Source: Catellatospora sichuanensis (GTDB lineage: Bacteria > Actinomycetota > Actinomycetes > Mycobacteriales > Micromonosporaceae). Taken from it: a DNA stretch of 64,000 nucleotides. Below the pieces are notes generated by a model. The model ran no database searches. It was not told the origin of the DNA and worked only from the letters and a program-made list of their open reading frames with translations. Shown in pieces: positions 27,793 through 35,983 of the stretch. The position numbers and the translations under genes were made by a program. The DNA is taken from contig NZ_VIQO01000010.1 in assembly GCF_007483665.1 (NCBI RefSeq), positions 124,001 to 188,000 on the forward strand, given 5' to 3'. The first letter of the stretch is position 1. The number at the start of each line of letters is the position of its first letter.

Positions 27793-28346
27793 GGCTGCCA
27801 GGACATCAGGTTCGCGAACAGGTCGGCCTGCTCGACCGCGTCGTCGAGGGCGTGGTGCGTGTGCCGCCGGTCGGACAGCAGCTGCTTCGGCATCGCCCGC
27901 TTGTGCGCCCGGCCGAACGGCACGCCCGCCCGGATCGCGTACGCCGTCTTCACGTCCAGGCAGCCGGAGTGCCCGAACACGCTCGCGCCGGTGAACCGGA
28001 TCAGGTACCAGTACACGAACATCCAGTCGAAACTGGCCGGATAGGCCACGAACACCGGTCGGCACTCGCCCGCGGTCGCGGTCACCCATCGGCTGAACTC
28101 GCGCATCGCCACCGCCGGATCGGCCCCCTCGCGCTGCAACGCCGCCCGGTCCAGCCCGGACACCTCCAGCGCCGCGGGCACGAAGTCGTCGCTGATCGGC
28201 CGCAGCTCGCGGTAGAACGTCGCCGCGGTCGGGTCGGTCCGCGCGAACGCCTCGCCCATGGTCCCGGCCACCGCCGCGCCGAAGCTCAGCATCGAGTACG
28301 GCCCCGGGATCGGGCCGTCGGCCTCGACGTCGACCGAGAAGTACAT
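27789..28346 (-). CDS. DnaQ-like 3'-5' exonuclease
   Basis: 185 residues of the DEDD exonuclease superfamily. Exo I is YFSVDVEADGP (Asp and Glu), Exo II lies around VFVAYPASFDWMFV, and Exo III is HHALDDAVEQADLF with the DEDDh-type His. It acts on single-stranded or mismatched nucleic acid ends, target unknown. The ATG at 28346 begins exactly at the conserved strand; an in-frame GTG and TTG lie a few codons upstream. It is convergent with the metallo-hydrolase gene, and the two stop codons share the same CTAG. Confidence 0.87.
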   Translation of the reverse strand: MYFSVDVEADGPIPGPYSMLSFGAAVAGTMGEAFARTDPTAATFYRELRPISDDFVPAALEVSGLDRAALQREGADPAVAMREFSRWVTATAGECRPVFVAYPASFDWMFVYWYLIRFTGASVFGHSGCLDVKTAYAIRAGVPFGRAHKRAMPKQLLSDRRHTHHALDDAVEQADLFANLMSWQP

Positions 28347-28478
28347 GTCCGCGCGCACCGCGCACCACGCTTTCGACGAGGGTGTATGCAACCCGGCCAG
28401 CCTAGGTGCGGGCCGGTCCACGTCGCACCCGCTTTCCGGGGGGCTGACCCGGCGCGTCCGGCGCGGCACAATCCACAT

Positions 28479-29243
28479 GTGACACCCCCCTTGACGGCGA
28501 CGCCCATGCAGACCGCGGCGATGGCGGCCGATGCGGTGAACCGGCTCGGCGGCGCGTTCCTCGAGTGCCCCCGGACCCTGCGCCGCGCCCGCGAACTCGG
28601 CCTCACCGGCTGGGCGTGCTACGTCGCCGGGCGGGGCGGGGCACTGGGTGACGTACGCCCCGACACCGTCGCCGCCGCGCTGGGCCTGATCACGCCCGAG
28701 GCGGTGCGCGACGGCTGGGACGCGGCCCGGCGGGCGTTGTCGCCCCGCGAGGTCGCCGCCCACCTGCTGGCCGAGTGCTGCCGCTGGGGCAGCGAGCACC
28801 TCGCCGACGCGCCCAAGGTGGACCGCCTGGTCGAGCTGACCGAGAAGGCGGTGCTCGCCGCCGACGGCGCGGGCCTGCCGCTGTTCGCCGCGTGGCGGGC
28901 GATGCCGGTGCCCGGTGACGGGCCCGGCGCCCGCGCCGCCGTCGCGCTGCACCTGCTGCGCGAGCACCGGGCCGGGGCGCTGCTGCTCGGGGTGCGGTCC
29001 AGCGGCCTGAGCCCGATGGAGGCGCTGATCGCCGGGCCCGAGGGCGAGGCGGCCGCGGTCGCGTTCGGCTGGCAGCCGCCGTACCCGCCGGTGGCGCCGC
29101 TGCTGCGCCGCCGCGCCTGGGCCGACGCGGTAGCCGACCGCATCAGCGGCCAGGCCGTGCAGAACTTCACCCCCGCCGAGCGCGGCGAACTGGTCACCAT
29201 CCTCAAGGACACCACCCGCACCGTCTTCACCCGCCGCCGCTGA
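28479..29243 (+). CDS. SCO6745-like helix-rich protein
   Basis: 254 residues, all-alpha by composition. The N-terminal pattern (RLGGAFLECPRTLRRARELGLTG split around residue 20-42, then YVAGRGGALGDV and VAAALGLITPEAV) matches the actinobacterial group often named SCO6745 family or SalK/EvbL-like. No catalytic role has been demonstrated that I know of. CACAAT ends 6 nt before the GTG at 28479, so it is probably leaderless. It is followed at 10 nt by a dyad repeat. Confidence 0.8.
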   Translation: MTPPLTATPMQTAAMAADAVNRLGGAFLECPRTLRRARELGLTGWACYVAGRGGALGDVRPDTVAAALGLITPEAVRDGWDAARRALSPREVAAHLLAECCRWGSEHLADAPKVDRLVELTEKAVLAADGAGLPLFAAWRAMPVPGDGPGARAAVALHLLREHRAGALLLGVRSSGLSPMEALIAGPEGEAAAVAFGWQPPYPPVAPLLRRRAWADAVADRISGQAVQNFTPAERGELVTILKDTTRTVFTRRR

Positions 29244-29252
29244 CCCCCCTTT

Positions 29253-29320
29253 CTTGATCGTCCGACTTGCCTGGCACCTGTGCGTATCTTGAGCTCGCAT
29301 TCGCCCACCTGCCTGGCAAG
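29253..29320. repeat. Dyad repeat family B, copy 1
   Basis: A 68-bp element starting CTTGATCGTCCGACTTGCC and ending TGCCTGGCAAG. CTTGCCTGGCA and TGCCTGGCAAG pair at 10 of 11 positions. Its reverse complement matches 38662-38729 at about 58 of 68 positions. It lies 3' of the SCO6745-like gene. Confidence 0.85.
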
Positions 29321-29396
29321 CCGGCCGGTACTGGGCCGCGCGTGCGGGGCGGCTAATCCGGTGGTGGTCATGGGGGCGGGTTGTCAGGATGGCGGC

Positions 29397-30326
29397 GTGA
29401 CGGACGACGAACTTCCCCAGGGCTGGTCCTTCCGGCCGACTACCAGCGAGGACGCCGGTGACCTGCTGGCGCTGGTGCACGCCAGTGACATGACCGCGGT
29501 CGGGTTCGCCGACTTCGCCCCGGAGGACGTCGCCGAGGCGCTGGCCGGGCCGTACAGCACGGTCGCGGTCACCGCTGCCGGCGCGATCGCGGGCTGGGGC
29601 TACCTGGAGAACCCGGGCGACGCCCCGCGCGACTTCCTCGAGGTGTACGTGCACCCCGAGGGCGGCCGCCCCGCGATGCGGCCCCTGCTGGCCCGGATGC
29701 TGGCCGAGACGGGCCGCCGGGCACGCGAGCGCGGCGGCGAGGGCACGGTGCGGGCCGGGGCCATCCCGGTCGAGCTGCCGTGGATCGAGTCGCTGACCGC
29801 GGCGGGCTTCGAGTTCGTGAAGCAGTACGCCCGCATGCAGCTCGACCTGCCCGCACCCGCGCTCGACCCGGTGCCCGGCGTGACCGTGCGCCCGGTGCGG
29901 GACGAGGAGATGCCCGAGTTCTTCGCCGTGCTCGACGCGGCGTTCCGGGACACCCCCGACTACCAGCCGACCGGCTACGACCGGTGGCGCGAGCGCTTCC
30001 TGGACGGCCACCGGGTGCGCCTGGACGAGTGGTTCGTCGCCGAGGTGGACGGGGCCGTGGCCGGCATCCTGCAGTCCTCGGAGCAGAGCGAGGCCGTCGA
30101 CGAGGGCTGGGTGAAGCACCTGGCGGTGCGCGCGGAGTTCCGCAAGCGCGGGGTGGGCCGGGCGCTGCTGGCCGCCGCGTTCGCGCGCTACCTGGCCAAC
30201 GGCCGGGTCTCCGCGGGCCTCGGTGTCGACCTGGCGAACCCGACCGAGGCCATCCGGCTCTACACCGGCGTGGGCATGCGGGCGGCCTACCAGGCCAACA
30301 TCTACGAGCGGCCGGCCCTGGGCTAG
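29397..30326 (+). CDS. Tandem GNAT N-acetyltransferase, mycothiol-synthase-like layout
   Basis: 309 residues made of two GNAT folds, ~10-150 and ~160-309. Only the C-terminal domain has a good acetyl-CoA loop (VKHLAVRAEFRKRGVGRALL), ending in LGVDLANPTEAIRLYTGVGM. The N-terminal one is degenerate. This arrangement is like MshD (mycothiol synthase) and other tandem actinobacterial GNATs; nearby genes do not support mycothiol synthesis, so the substrate is left open. The GTG at 29397 has CAGGAT ending 6 nt upstream, consistent with leaderless translation. Its stop overlaps that of the convergent downstream gene. Confidence 0.87.
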   Translation: MTDDELPQGWSFRPTTSEDAGDLLALVHASDMTAVGFADFAPEDVAEALAGPYSTVAVTAAGAIAGWGYLENPGDAPRDFLEVYVHPEGGRPAMRPLLARMLAETGRRARERGGEGTVRAGAIPVELPWIESLTAAGFEFVKQYARMQLDLPAPALDPVPGVTVRPVRDEEMPEFFAVLDAAFRDTPDYQPTGYDRWRERFLDGHRVRLDEWFVAEVDGAVAGILQSSEQSEAVDEGWVKHLAVRAEFRKRGVGRALLAAAFARYLANGRVSAGLGVDLANPTEAIRLYTGVGMRAAYQANIYERPALG

Positions 30327-30778
30327 GGGCGGACCGTGCGGGTGGGCCGGGCGCGCAGCGCGGCGACGTAATCGTCCGGCGCGCCCGCCTTCTCCGCCGC
30401 GTTCGCGATCTCCGACAGGTACCACGCGGTCGGCAGGCCGCCCTCGTAGCCGTGGAAGACGTAGACGTAGGCCAGCGCGCTGCCGTCGAGTGTCGCGACG
30501 CGCAGTTGCAGCTTGGTGTAGGTGCCCGCGTTCGCGCCCTCGACCTCGTCGAGTGCGGCCTCGTCCCACGGGTGCACGTCGTAGAGCGCCACGAAGATCC
30601 GGTCTCCGGGGGATTCGACGATCGTGGTGACCGCGCCTTCCCAGCCGACCTCGTCCTCGCCTGCGAAGGTCAGCCGCCAATCTTCGAGCCAGCCGGTCCC
30701 GACCATAGGCGAGTGCGGACAGTAGGCCCGCATGCGGGCTGGGTCCAGGTTCGAGCCGTACGCTGCGTAATGACGCAC
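30323..30778 (-). CDS. Gamma-glutamylcyclotransferase family protein
   Basis: 151 residues of the GGCT/AIG2 fold. The diagnostic substrate loop YGSNLD is at residues 6-11, and the proposed acid/base Glu is in LDEVEGANAG. It would cyclise a gamma-glutamyl amine to 5-oxoproline; in a mycothiol-using organism the real substrate is unclear. TATCGT ends 7 nt before the GTG at 30778 (leaderless pattern). The stop codon sits in a CTAG shared with the GNAT gene stop. Confidence 0.88.
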   Translation of the reverse strand: MRHYAAYGSNLDPARMRAYCPHSPMVGTGWLEDWRLTFAGEDEVGWEGAVTTIVESPGDRIFVALYDVHPWDEAALDEVEGANAGTYTKLQLRVATLDGSALAYVYVFHGYEGGLPTAWYLSEIANAAEKAGAPDDYVAALRARPTRTVRP

Positions 30779-30924
30779 GGCGATGACGATAGCCGCCCGG
30801 ACCGCTCGCTGAGAATACGCCCGTGCGTGTCGGACCACTCGGTGTCTTTTCGGGCACACCGGGTGAGCGTGAGCCGGGTCGCATCCGCGCCTGGCGGACT
30901 TGCCCGGTAGGGAAGAATGACACC

Positions 30925-32328
30925 GTGAGTCGGATTGTGATCATCGGTGGCGGCCCCGCCGGATACGAGGCGGCGCTCGTCGCCGCGCAGCTCGACGCGG
31001 ACGTCACGGTCGTGGAAGCCGACGGTGCCGGCGGCGCCTGCGTGCTGCACGACTGCGTCCCGTCCAAGACCTTCATCGCCAGCTCCGAGGTCGTGACGAG
31101 CTATCGCGACACCGAGGAGTTCGGCGTCCACTCCGACGGACTGGAAGCCGTCACGGTCGACGCCGACGCGGTGCACAGCCGGGTCAAGCGGCTGGCCCTG
31201 GCGCAGTCCGCGGACATCCACGCGAAGCTGATCAAGGCCGGGGTGACCCTGGTCAAAGGCACCGCCAAGATGGGCGACGACACCCTCGGCCACACCCACC
31301 GGGTGCGGGTGCGCCCGGCCGACGGCGACGCCGAGTACGCCATCGACGCGGGCACGGTGCTGATCGCGACCGGCGCGACGCCGCGGCGGCTGCCCTCCGC
31401 GGTGCCCGACGGCGAGCGCATCCTGACCTGGCGGCAGGTGTACGACCTGCCCGCGCTGCCCGAGCACCTGATCGTCATCGGCTCCGGCGTCACCGGCGCC
31501 GAGTTCGCCTCGTCCTACCTGGCCATCGGCGTGCCGGTGACCCTGGTGTCGTCCCGCGACCGGGTCATGCCGCACGAGGACGCCGACGCGGCGATGGCGA
31601 TCGAGCGGGTGTTCCGGGCCCGCGGCATGACCATCCTGAACAACTCGCGGGCCGACGCGGTCAAGCGGGTCGGCGACGGCGTCGAGGTGACGCTGTCCGA
31701 CGGCCGGGTGGTCACCGGCTCGCACGCGCTGATGGCGGTCGGCTCCATCCCCAACACCACCGACCTGGGCCTGCCCGAATACGGCGTCAACGTGGGCCCC
31801 GGCGGTTACGTCACGGTCGACCGGGTGTCGCGCACCAACGTGCCCGGGGTGTACGCGGCCGGCGACTGCACCGGTGTGCTCCCGCTGGCCAGCGTCGCGG
31901 CCATGCAGGGCCGGATCGCGATGTGGCACGCGCTCGGCGAGGCGGTGGCTCCGCTGCGGCTGCGCACCGTCGCCGCGAACGTCTTCACCGACCCGGAGCT
32001 GGCCACGGTCGGCGTCTCGCAGGCCGACGTGGACAGCGGCAAGGTCCCGGCCCGGCAGGTCATGCTGCCGCTGGCCGGCAACGCGCGCGCCAAGATGGCC
32101 GGCCTCGACGACGGCTTCATCAAGCTGTTCTGCCGCCCGGCCAGCGGCATCGTGGTCGGGGGCGTCGTCGTCGCACCCCGCGCCAGCGAGCTGATCATGC
32201 CGCTCACCATGGCGGTCGAGAACCACATGACGGTGGACCAGCTGGCCCACACCATCACCATCTACCCGTCGCTGAGCGGCAGCCTCGCCGAGGCCGCCCG
32301 CCAGCTGATGCAGCACGACGTCGAGTAG
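30925..32328 (+). CDS. lpdA: LpdA-type NAD(P)H:quinone reductase (flavoprotein disulfide reductase family)
   Basis: 467 residues, orthologous in pattern to mycobacterial LpdA (Rv3303c), which reduces quinones with NAD(P)H and protects against oxidative stress. FAD motif IVIIGGGPAGYEAAL, redox-type CVLHDCVPSK, NAD motif IVIGSGVTGAEFA and FAD motif VYAAGDCTG are all present. The C-terminal His-Glu dyad of true lipoamide dehydrogenases (HPTLSE) is replaced by YPSLSG, so lipoamide dehydrogenase activity is not expected. AAGAAT ends 6 nt before the GTG start. It is followed by a large hairpin. Confidence 0.9.
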   Translation: MSRIVIIGGGPAGYEAALVAAQLDADVTVVEADGAGGACVLHDCVPSKTFIASSEVVTSYRDTEEFGVHSDGLEAVTVDADAVHSRVKRLALAQSADIHAKLIKAGVTLVKGTAKMGDDTLGHTHRVRVRPADGDAEYAIDAGTVLIATGATPRRLPSAVPDGERILTWRQVYDLPALPEHLIVIGSGVTGAEFASSYLAIGVPVTLVSSRDRVMPHEDADAAMAIERVFRARGMTILNNSRADAVKRVGDGVEVTLSDGRVVTGSHALMAVGSIPNTTDLGLPEYGVNVGPGGYVTVDRVSRTNVPGVYAAGDCTGVLPLASVAAMQGRIAMWHALGEAVAPLRLRTVAANVFTDPELATVGVSQADVDSGKVPARQVMLPLAGNARAKMAGLDDGFIKLFCRPASGIVVGGVVVAPRASELIMPLTMAVENHMTVDQLAHTITIYPSLSGSLAEAARQLMQHDVE

Positions 32329-32332
32329 GCAT

Positions 32333-32393
32333 GATCGTCGTTTCGTGTCAGAACCCGTGGTCAGACCTCGGGTTCTGACACGAAACAGCGATC
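32333..32393. repeat. Long GATC-bounded dyad (single copy, family G)
   Basis: Arms 32333-32356 and 32370-32393 (each 24 nt, beginning or ending in GATC) pair at 22 of 24 positions around a 13-nt loop; the inner 17 bp, 32340-32356 with 32370-32386, are perfect. It starts 5 nt after the lpdA stop and is a likely terminator or exported-transcript end. The bases immediately after it, GATCTTGTGCA, also occur in the dyad at 9144. Confidence 0.8.
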
Positions 32394-32474
32394 TTGTGCA
32401 TCGTCCTAAAGGGACGGCCTCCCACATCTCACATCGTTTACGCAATCGCAACGCGGTCCGCGTAGCGTCGGGAC

Positions 32475-34064
32475 ATGGCGGACCTTTTCGAGGATTACCC
32501 GCTCGGTCCCGGCTGGGACGAGATGTTCGGCGTTCCCGGTGAGCCCCGGCCGACCTACGAGGCCCTGCACGCCACGCTGCGGCCGCTGGCCGGCAGCGAG
32601 CTGAGAATCCGGGCCGAGGTGCTGGCCAGAGCCTTCCTCGACCAGGGCATCACGTTCGCCCTCAAAGGTGTCGAGCGGCCGTTCCCGCTGGACATCGTGC
32701 CCCGCATCATCGCCGCCGAGCAGTGGCGTCAGGTCGAGGCCGGAGTCGCCCAGCGGGTGCGGGCGCTGGAGGCGTTCCTGGCCGACGTGTACGGCGAGTG
32801 CCACGCGCTGCGCGACGGCATCGTGCCCCGGCGCATCATCGTGACCAGCGCCCACTACCACCGCGAAGCAGCCGGCATCGTGCCGCCGAACGGGGTGCGC
32901 GTGCACGTCGCCGGGGTCGACCTGATCCGCGACGAGGCCGGCGAGTTCCGGGTGCTGGAGGACAACGTGCGCACCCCGTCCGGGGTGAGCTACGTGATGG
33001 AGAACCGGCGCGCCATGGCGCACGTGCTGCCCGAGGTGTTCGCGCAGACGCGGGTGCGTCCCGTCGATTCGTACCCCGGCATGCTGCTGCAGGCGCTGCG
33101 CGCGTCCGCACCGGCCGGAGTGGACGATCCGACCGTGGTGGTGCTCACTCCCGGCGTGCACAACTCGGCCTACTTCGAGCACGCGCTGCTGGCCCGGGAG
33201 ATGGGCGTGGAGCTGGTCGAAGGGCGTGACCTGGTCTGCGCGGGCAACGAGGTCGCCATGCGCACCACCGCGGGCGAGCAGCAGGTCGACGTCATCTACC
33301 GGCGCATCGACGACGAGTTCCTGGATCCGGTGCATTTCCGGGCCGACTCGATGCTCGGCTGCGCGGGTCTGGTCAACGCGGCGCGGGCGGGCAACGTCAC
33401 CATCGCCAACGCGATCGGCAACGGCGTCGCCGACGACAAACTGCTCTACACGTACGTGCCGGACCTGATCCGCTACTACCTCGGCGAGGAACCACTGCTG
33501 TCCAACGTGGAGACGTACCGCCTCGACGACCCGGACGTGCGCACCCACGTGCTGAGCCGCCTCGACGACCTGGTGCTCAAGCCGGTGGACGGCTCCGGCG
33601 GCGCGGGCATCGTGATCGGCTCGCAGGCCACCGAGGAGCAGTTGGAACACGTACGCCAGCGCATCCAGCTCGACCCGCGCGGCTGGATCGCTCAGCGCGA
33701 GGTGAAGCTGTCCATGGTGCCGACGCTGATCGAGGACCGGCTCCGCCCGCGGCACGTGGACCTGCGGCCGTTCGCCGTCAACGACGGCGGCCAGGTGCGG
33801 GTCCTGCCCGGCGGGCTGACCCGGGTGGCGCTGCCCGAGGGCGCGCTGGTGGTCAACTCCAGCCAGGGCGGCGGTTCCAAGGACACCTGGGTGCTGCCCG
33901 AGCCGGGCGCCCCCGCCGAGGAATGGCAGCAGGACCCGTTCCCCGGCGAGATCGCGGTGATCCCCTCGCCGCGCCGCCCGGACCCCGGGCCCGGCCAGTC
34001 CGGCAACAACCAGCAGCAGCAGCAACAGCAACAGGCACGAGCCGACGGGAGGGTTCAATGCTGA
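32475..34064 (+). CDS. Circularly permuted type 2 ATP-grasp protein
   Basis: 529 residues of the CP-ATP-grasp_2 (former DUF404/407) group. Recognisable segments are VHVAGVDLIRDEAGEF, LEDNVRTPSGVSYV, VVLTPGVHNSAYFEHALLA, VYRRIDDEFLD-like VIYRRIDDEFLD, and the late nucleotide-binding region LKPVDGSGGAGIVIG. ATP-grasp enzymes form amide or thioester bonds through acyl-phosphates. Families of this kind are encoded with alpha-E and transglutaminase-like proteins in a predicted peptide-ligation or modification system whose product is unknown. TAGCGT ends 6 nt before the ATG. The C-terminus carries a Gln run of eight residues and overlaps the next gene by 7 nt. Confidence 0.9.
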   Translation: MADLFEDYPLGPGWDEMFGVPGEPRPTYEALHATLRPLAGSELRIRAEVLARAFLDQGITFALKGVERPFPLDIVPRIIAAEQWRQVEAGVAQRVRALEAFLADVYGECHALRDGIVPRRIIVTSAHYHREAAGIVPPNGVRVHVAGVDLIRDEAGEFRVLEDNVRTPSGVSYVMENRRAMAHVLPEVFAQTRVRPVDSYPGMLLQALRASAPAGVDDPTVVVLTPGVHNSAYFEHALLAREMGVELVEGRDLVCAGNEVAMRTTAGEQQVDVIYRRIDDEFLDPVHFRADSMLGCAGLVNAARAGNVTIANAIGNGVADDKLLYTYVPDLIRYYLGEEPLLSNVETYRLDDPDVRTHVLSRLDDLVLKPVDGSGGAGIVIGSQATEEQLEHVRQRIQLDPRGWIAQREVKLSMVPTLIEDRLRPRHVDLRPFAVNDGGQVRVLPGGLTRVALPEGALVVNSSQGGGSKDTWVLPEPGAPAEEWQQDPFPGEIAVIPSPRRPDPGPGQSGNNQQQQQQQQARADGRVQC

Positions 34065-35014
34065 GCCGGATCGCGGAATCGCTCTACTGGATCGGGCGCT
34101 ACGTCGAGCGCGCCGAGGACACCGCACGCATCCTCGACGTACACCTGCACCGCATGCTGCAGGACCCGTGGACCGACGAGGAGCAGGCCTGCCGGTCCCT
34201 GCTGGCGGTGATGGGGCTGCCGATCGGCGAGCACGAGAGCGCCAGCCTGCCGGGCGTGGTGGAGCGGCTCGGCCTCGACCTGACCAGCACGAGCTCGGTG
34301 CTGGGCGCGCTGGCGGCGGCCCGGGAGAACGCCCGCGGCGCCCGCGAGACGGTCAGCGCGGAGATGTGGGAGTGCCTCAACACCACCTGGCTCGGCCTGG
34401 CCGGATCGCGCCGTCGCATCGAGGAGGGCGGCGTGCACCAGTTCTTCACCTGGGTGCGCGAGCGCTGCTCGGTGCTGGCCGGGCTCGCCGACGCCACCAT
34501 GAGCCGCGACGAGGGCTGGCTGTTCCTGGTGCTGGGCCGCAGCGTGGAGCGGGTCGACATGACCGCCCGGCTGCTGTCCACGCACACCCGCGCGGGCGGC
34601 AGCATCCCGAACTGGCTGACCCTGCTGCGCTCGTGCGGGGCGTGGGAGACCTACCTGCGCACCTACCGAGGGTCGCTGAGCGACCGGCACGCCGCCGAGT
34701 TCCTGCTGCTCGACCGGCTGTTCCCGCGGTCCATCCTGGCCGCGCTGGTCACCGCCGAGTCCTGCCTGGCCGAGCTGGAGCCGACCGGCGGCACCACCCG
34801 CACCGGCCGGGTCGGCGTGGGCACCGACGCCCAGCGCATCCTCGGCCGCGCCCGCACCGACCTCGCCTACCGCGCCCCCGACGAACTACTCGCCGACCTC
34901 GGCCCGGTCCTGTCCGGCCTGGAACGCACCTGCTCCCAGGTCAACGACGCGATCTCGGCCCGCTACTTCCGCCAGACCGCCGCCGTCCACTGGCAGGCCG
35001 GAGCGGTGGCATGA
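34058..35014 (+). CDS. Alpha-E domain protein
   Basis: 318 residues, entirely helical by pattern, opening LSRIAESLYWIGRYVERAEDTARILDVH (split here, residues 2-29), the signature of the alpha-E family (former DUF403). Other typical pieces are FFTWVRERCSVLAGLADATMSRDEGW and FLVLGRSVERVDMTARLL. The biochemical role is unknown; it is an obligate neighbour of the permuted ATP-grasp protein across bacteria. Translation is coupled to the ATP-grasp gene by a 7-nt overlap, and GGGAGGG lies upstream of the ATG. Confidence 0.92.
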   Translation: MLSRIAESLYWIGRYVERAEDTARILDVHLHRMLQDPWTDEEQACRSLLAVMGLPIGEHESASLPGVVERLGLDLTSTSSVLGALAAARENARGARETVSAEMWECLNTTWLGLAGSRRRIEEGGVHQFFTWVRERCSVLAGLADATMSRDEGWLFLVLGRSVERVDMTARLLSTHTRAGGSIPNWLTLLRSCGAWETYLRTYRGSLSDRHAAEFLLLDRLFPRSILAALVTAESCLAELEPTGGTTRTGRVGVGTDAQRILGRARTDLAYRAPDELLADLGPVLSGLERTCSQVNDAISARYFRQTAAVHWQAGAVA

Positions 35015-35042
35015 CACTGAAATCCGCGGAAGGGCGGCGCGC

Positions 35043-35903
35043 ATGACGATCTCGGGCCCGGGGTGGCGGTTGCAGATTCGGCACCGGACGGGTTTTCAGT
35101 ACGGGGGGCCGGTGGCTTCGTCGTACAACGAGGCGCGCATGTCGCCCAGTTCGGAGGCGCGGCAGACGGTGCTCGAGGACCGGGTCAGCGTGTGGCCGAC
35201 CGCCCGCACCTACCGCTACCAGGACTACTGGGGGACGACGGTGACGTCGTTCGACGTGCAGGTGGCGCACGAGGTGCTGGAGGTGATCGCCGACGCGACC
35301 GTGGAGACGTCCGGCCCTGCCGTGCTGCGTACCGACGGGCCGTCCTGGGCGGAGCTGACCGACCCGGACGACGTCGACCGGTGGCAGGAACTGCTGCTGC
35401 CGACCCCGCGCACCGCGCTCGACGAGGAGCTGGGCGCGCTGGCCGTCGAGCTGCGCGCCGCGCACGGCCCGGACGAGGCGGCGCTGGCCGTGTTCGACCT
35501 GGTCCGTCGTGAGGTGGAGTACACCCCGGGGGCGACCGGGGTGATGACCGACGCGGTGCACGTGTGGCGCCAGAAGCAGGGCGTGTGCCAGGACATCTCG
35601 CACCTGTCCGTGGCGCTGCTGCGGGCCATGGGCCTGCCCGCGCGCTACGTCTCCGGCTACCTGCACCCCACCCCGAACGCCCCGCTGGGCAAAGCGGTGA
35701 CCGGGCAGAGCCACGCTTGGGTCGAGTGGTGGTCGGGGGAGTGGCACGCGTACGACCCGACGAACGGCGTGCCGATCGGGGAGCGGCACGTGGTGGTCGG
35801 CCGCGGCCGCGACTACGGCGACGTGCCCCCGCTGAAGGGCGTCTACGCAGGCCCGTCGAACACGGGCCAGTCCGTCGAGGTCACCCTGACCCGCATCCGC
35901 TAA
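35043..35903 (+). CDS. Transglutaminase-like cysteine protease family protein
   Basis: 286 residues. An N-terminal beta-rich half (~10-120, HRTGFQYGGPVASSYNEARM) precedes the transglutaminase core with a full Cys-His-Asp triad: Cys182 in KQGVCQDISHL, His224 in GQSHAWVEWW and Asp238 in AYDPTNG. It is cytosolic, with no signal peptide. As third member of the ATP-grasp/alpha-E set it may hydrolyse or transfer the amide bond made by the ATP-grasp partner (inference). It starts 28 nt after the alpha-E stop. Confidence 0.92.
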   Translation: MTISGPGWRLQIRHRTGFQYGGPVASSYNEARMSPSSEARQTVLEDRVSVWPTARTYRYQDYWGTTVTSFDVQVAHEVLEVIADATVETSGPAVLRTDGPSWAELTDPDDVDRWQELLLPTPRTALDEELGALAVELRAAHGPDEAALAVFDLVRREVEYTPGATGVMTDAVHVWRQKQGVCQDISHLSVALLRAMGLPARYVSGYLHPTPNAPLGKAVTGQSHAWVEWWSGEWHAYDPTNGVPIGERHVVVGRGRDYGDVPPLKGVYAGPSNTGQSVEVTLTRIR

Positions 35904-35914
35904 AACACTTAGCG

Positions 35915-35966
35915 CAATGAGCTAAACTTACTAATCGAGGCGGATCTTAGTATGTTTAGCTCATTG
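35915..35966. promoter_or_regulatory. 20-bp inverted repeat over the fic promoter
   Basis: CAATGAGCTAAACTTACTAA (35915-35934) pairs at 19 of 20 positions with TTAGTATGTTTAGCTCATTG (35947-35966) around a 12-nt spacer. It is strongly AT-rich against its surroundings. A CAGGTT at 35972-35977 ends 6 nt before the fic GTG, so the right arm overlies the expected -35 and spacer. This is the geometry of an autoregulatory operator. It could also terminate the transglutaminase transcript. Confidence 0.7.
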
Positions 35967-35983
35967 ATTGGCAGGTTTCCGAG

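Noticed and set aside
28400-31076. Minus-strand extension that would make the exonuclease a 1095-residue protein
   Set aside because: The extra part is antisense to the SCO6745-like, GNAT and LpdA genes and has no recognisable domain. The exonuclease fold begins at 28346.
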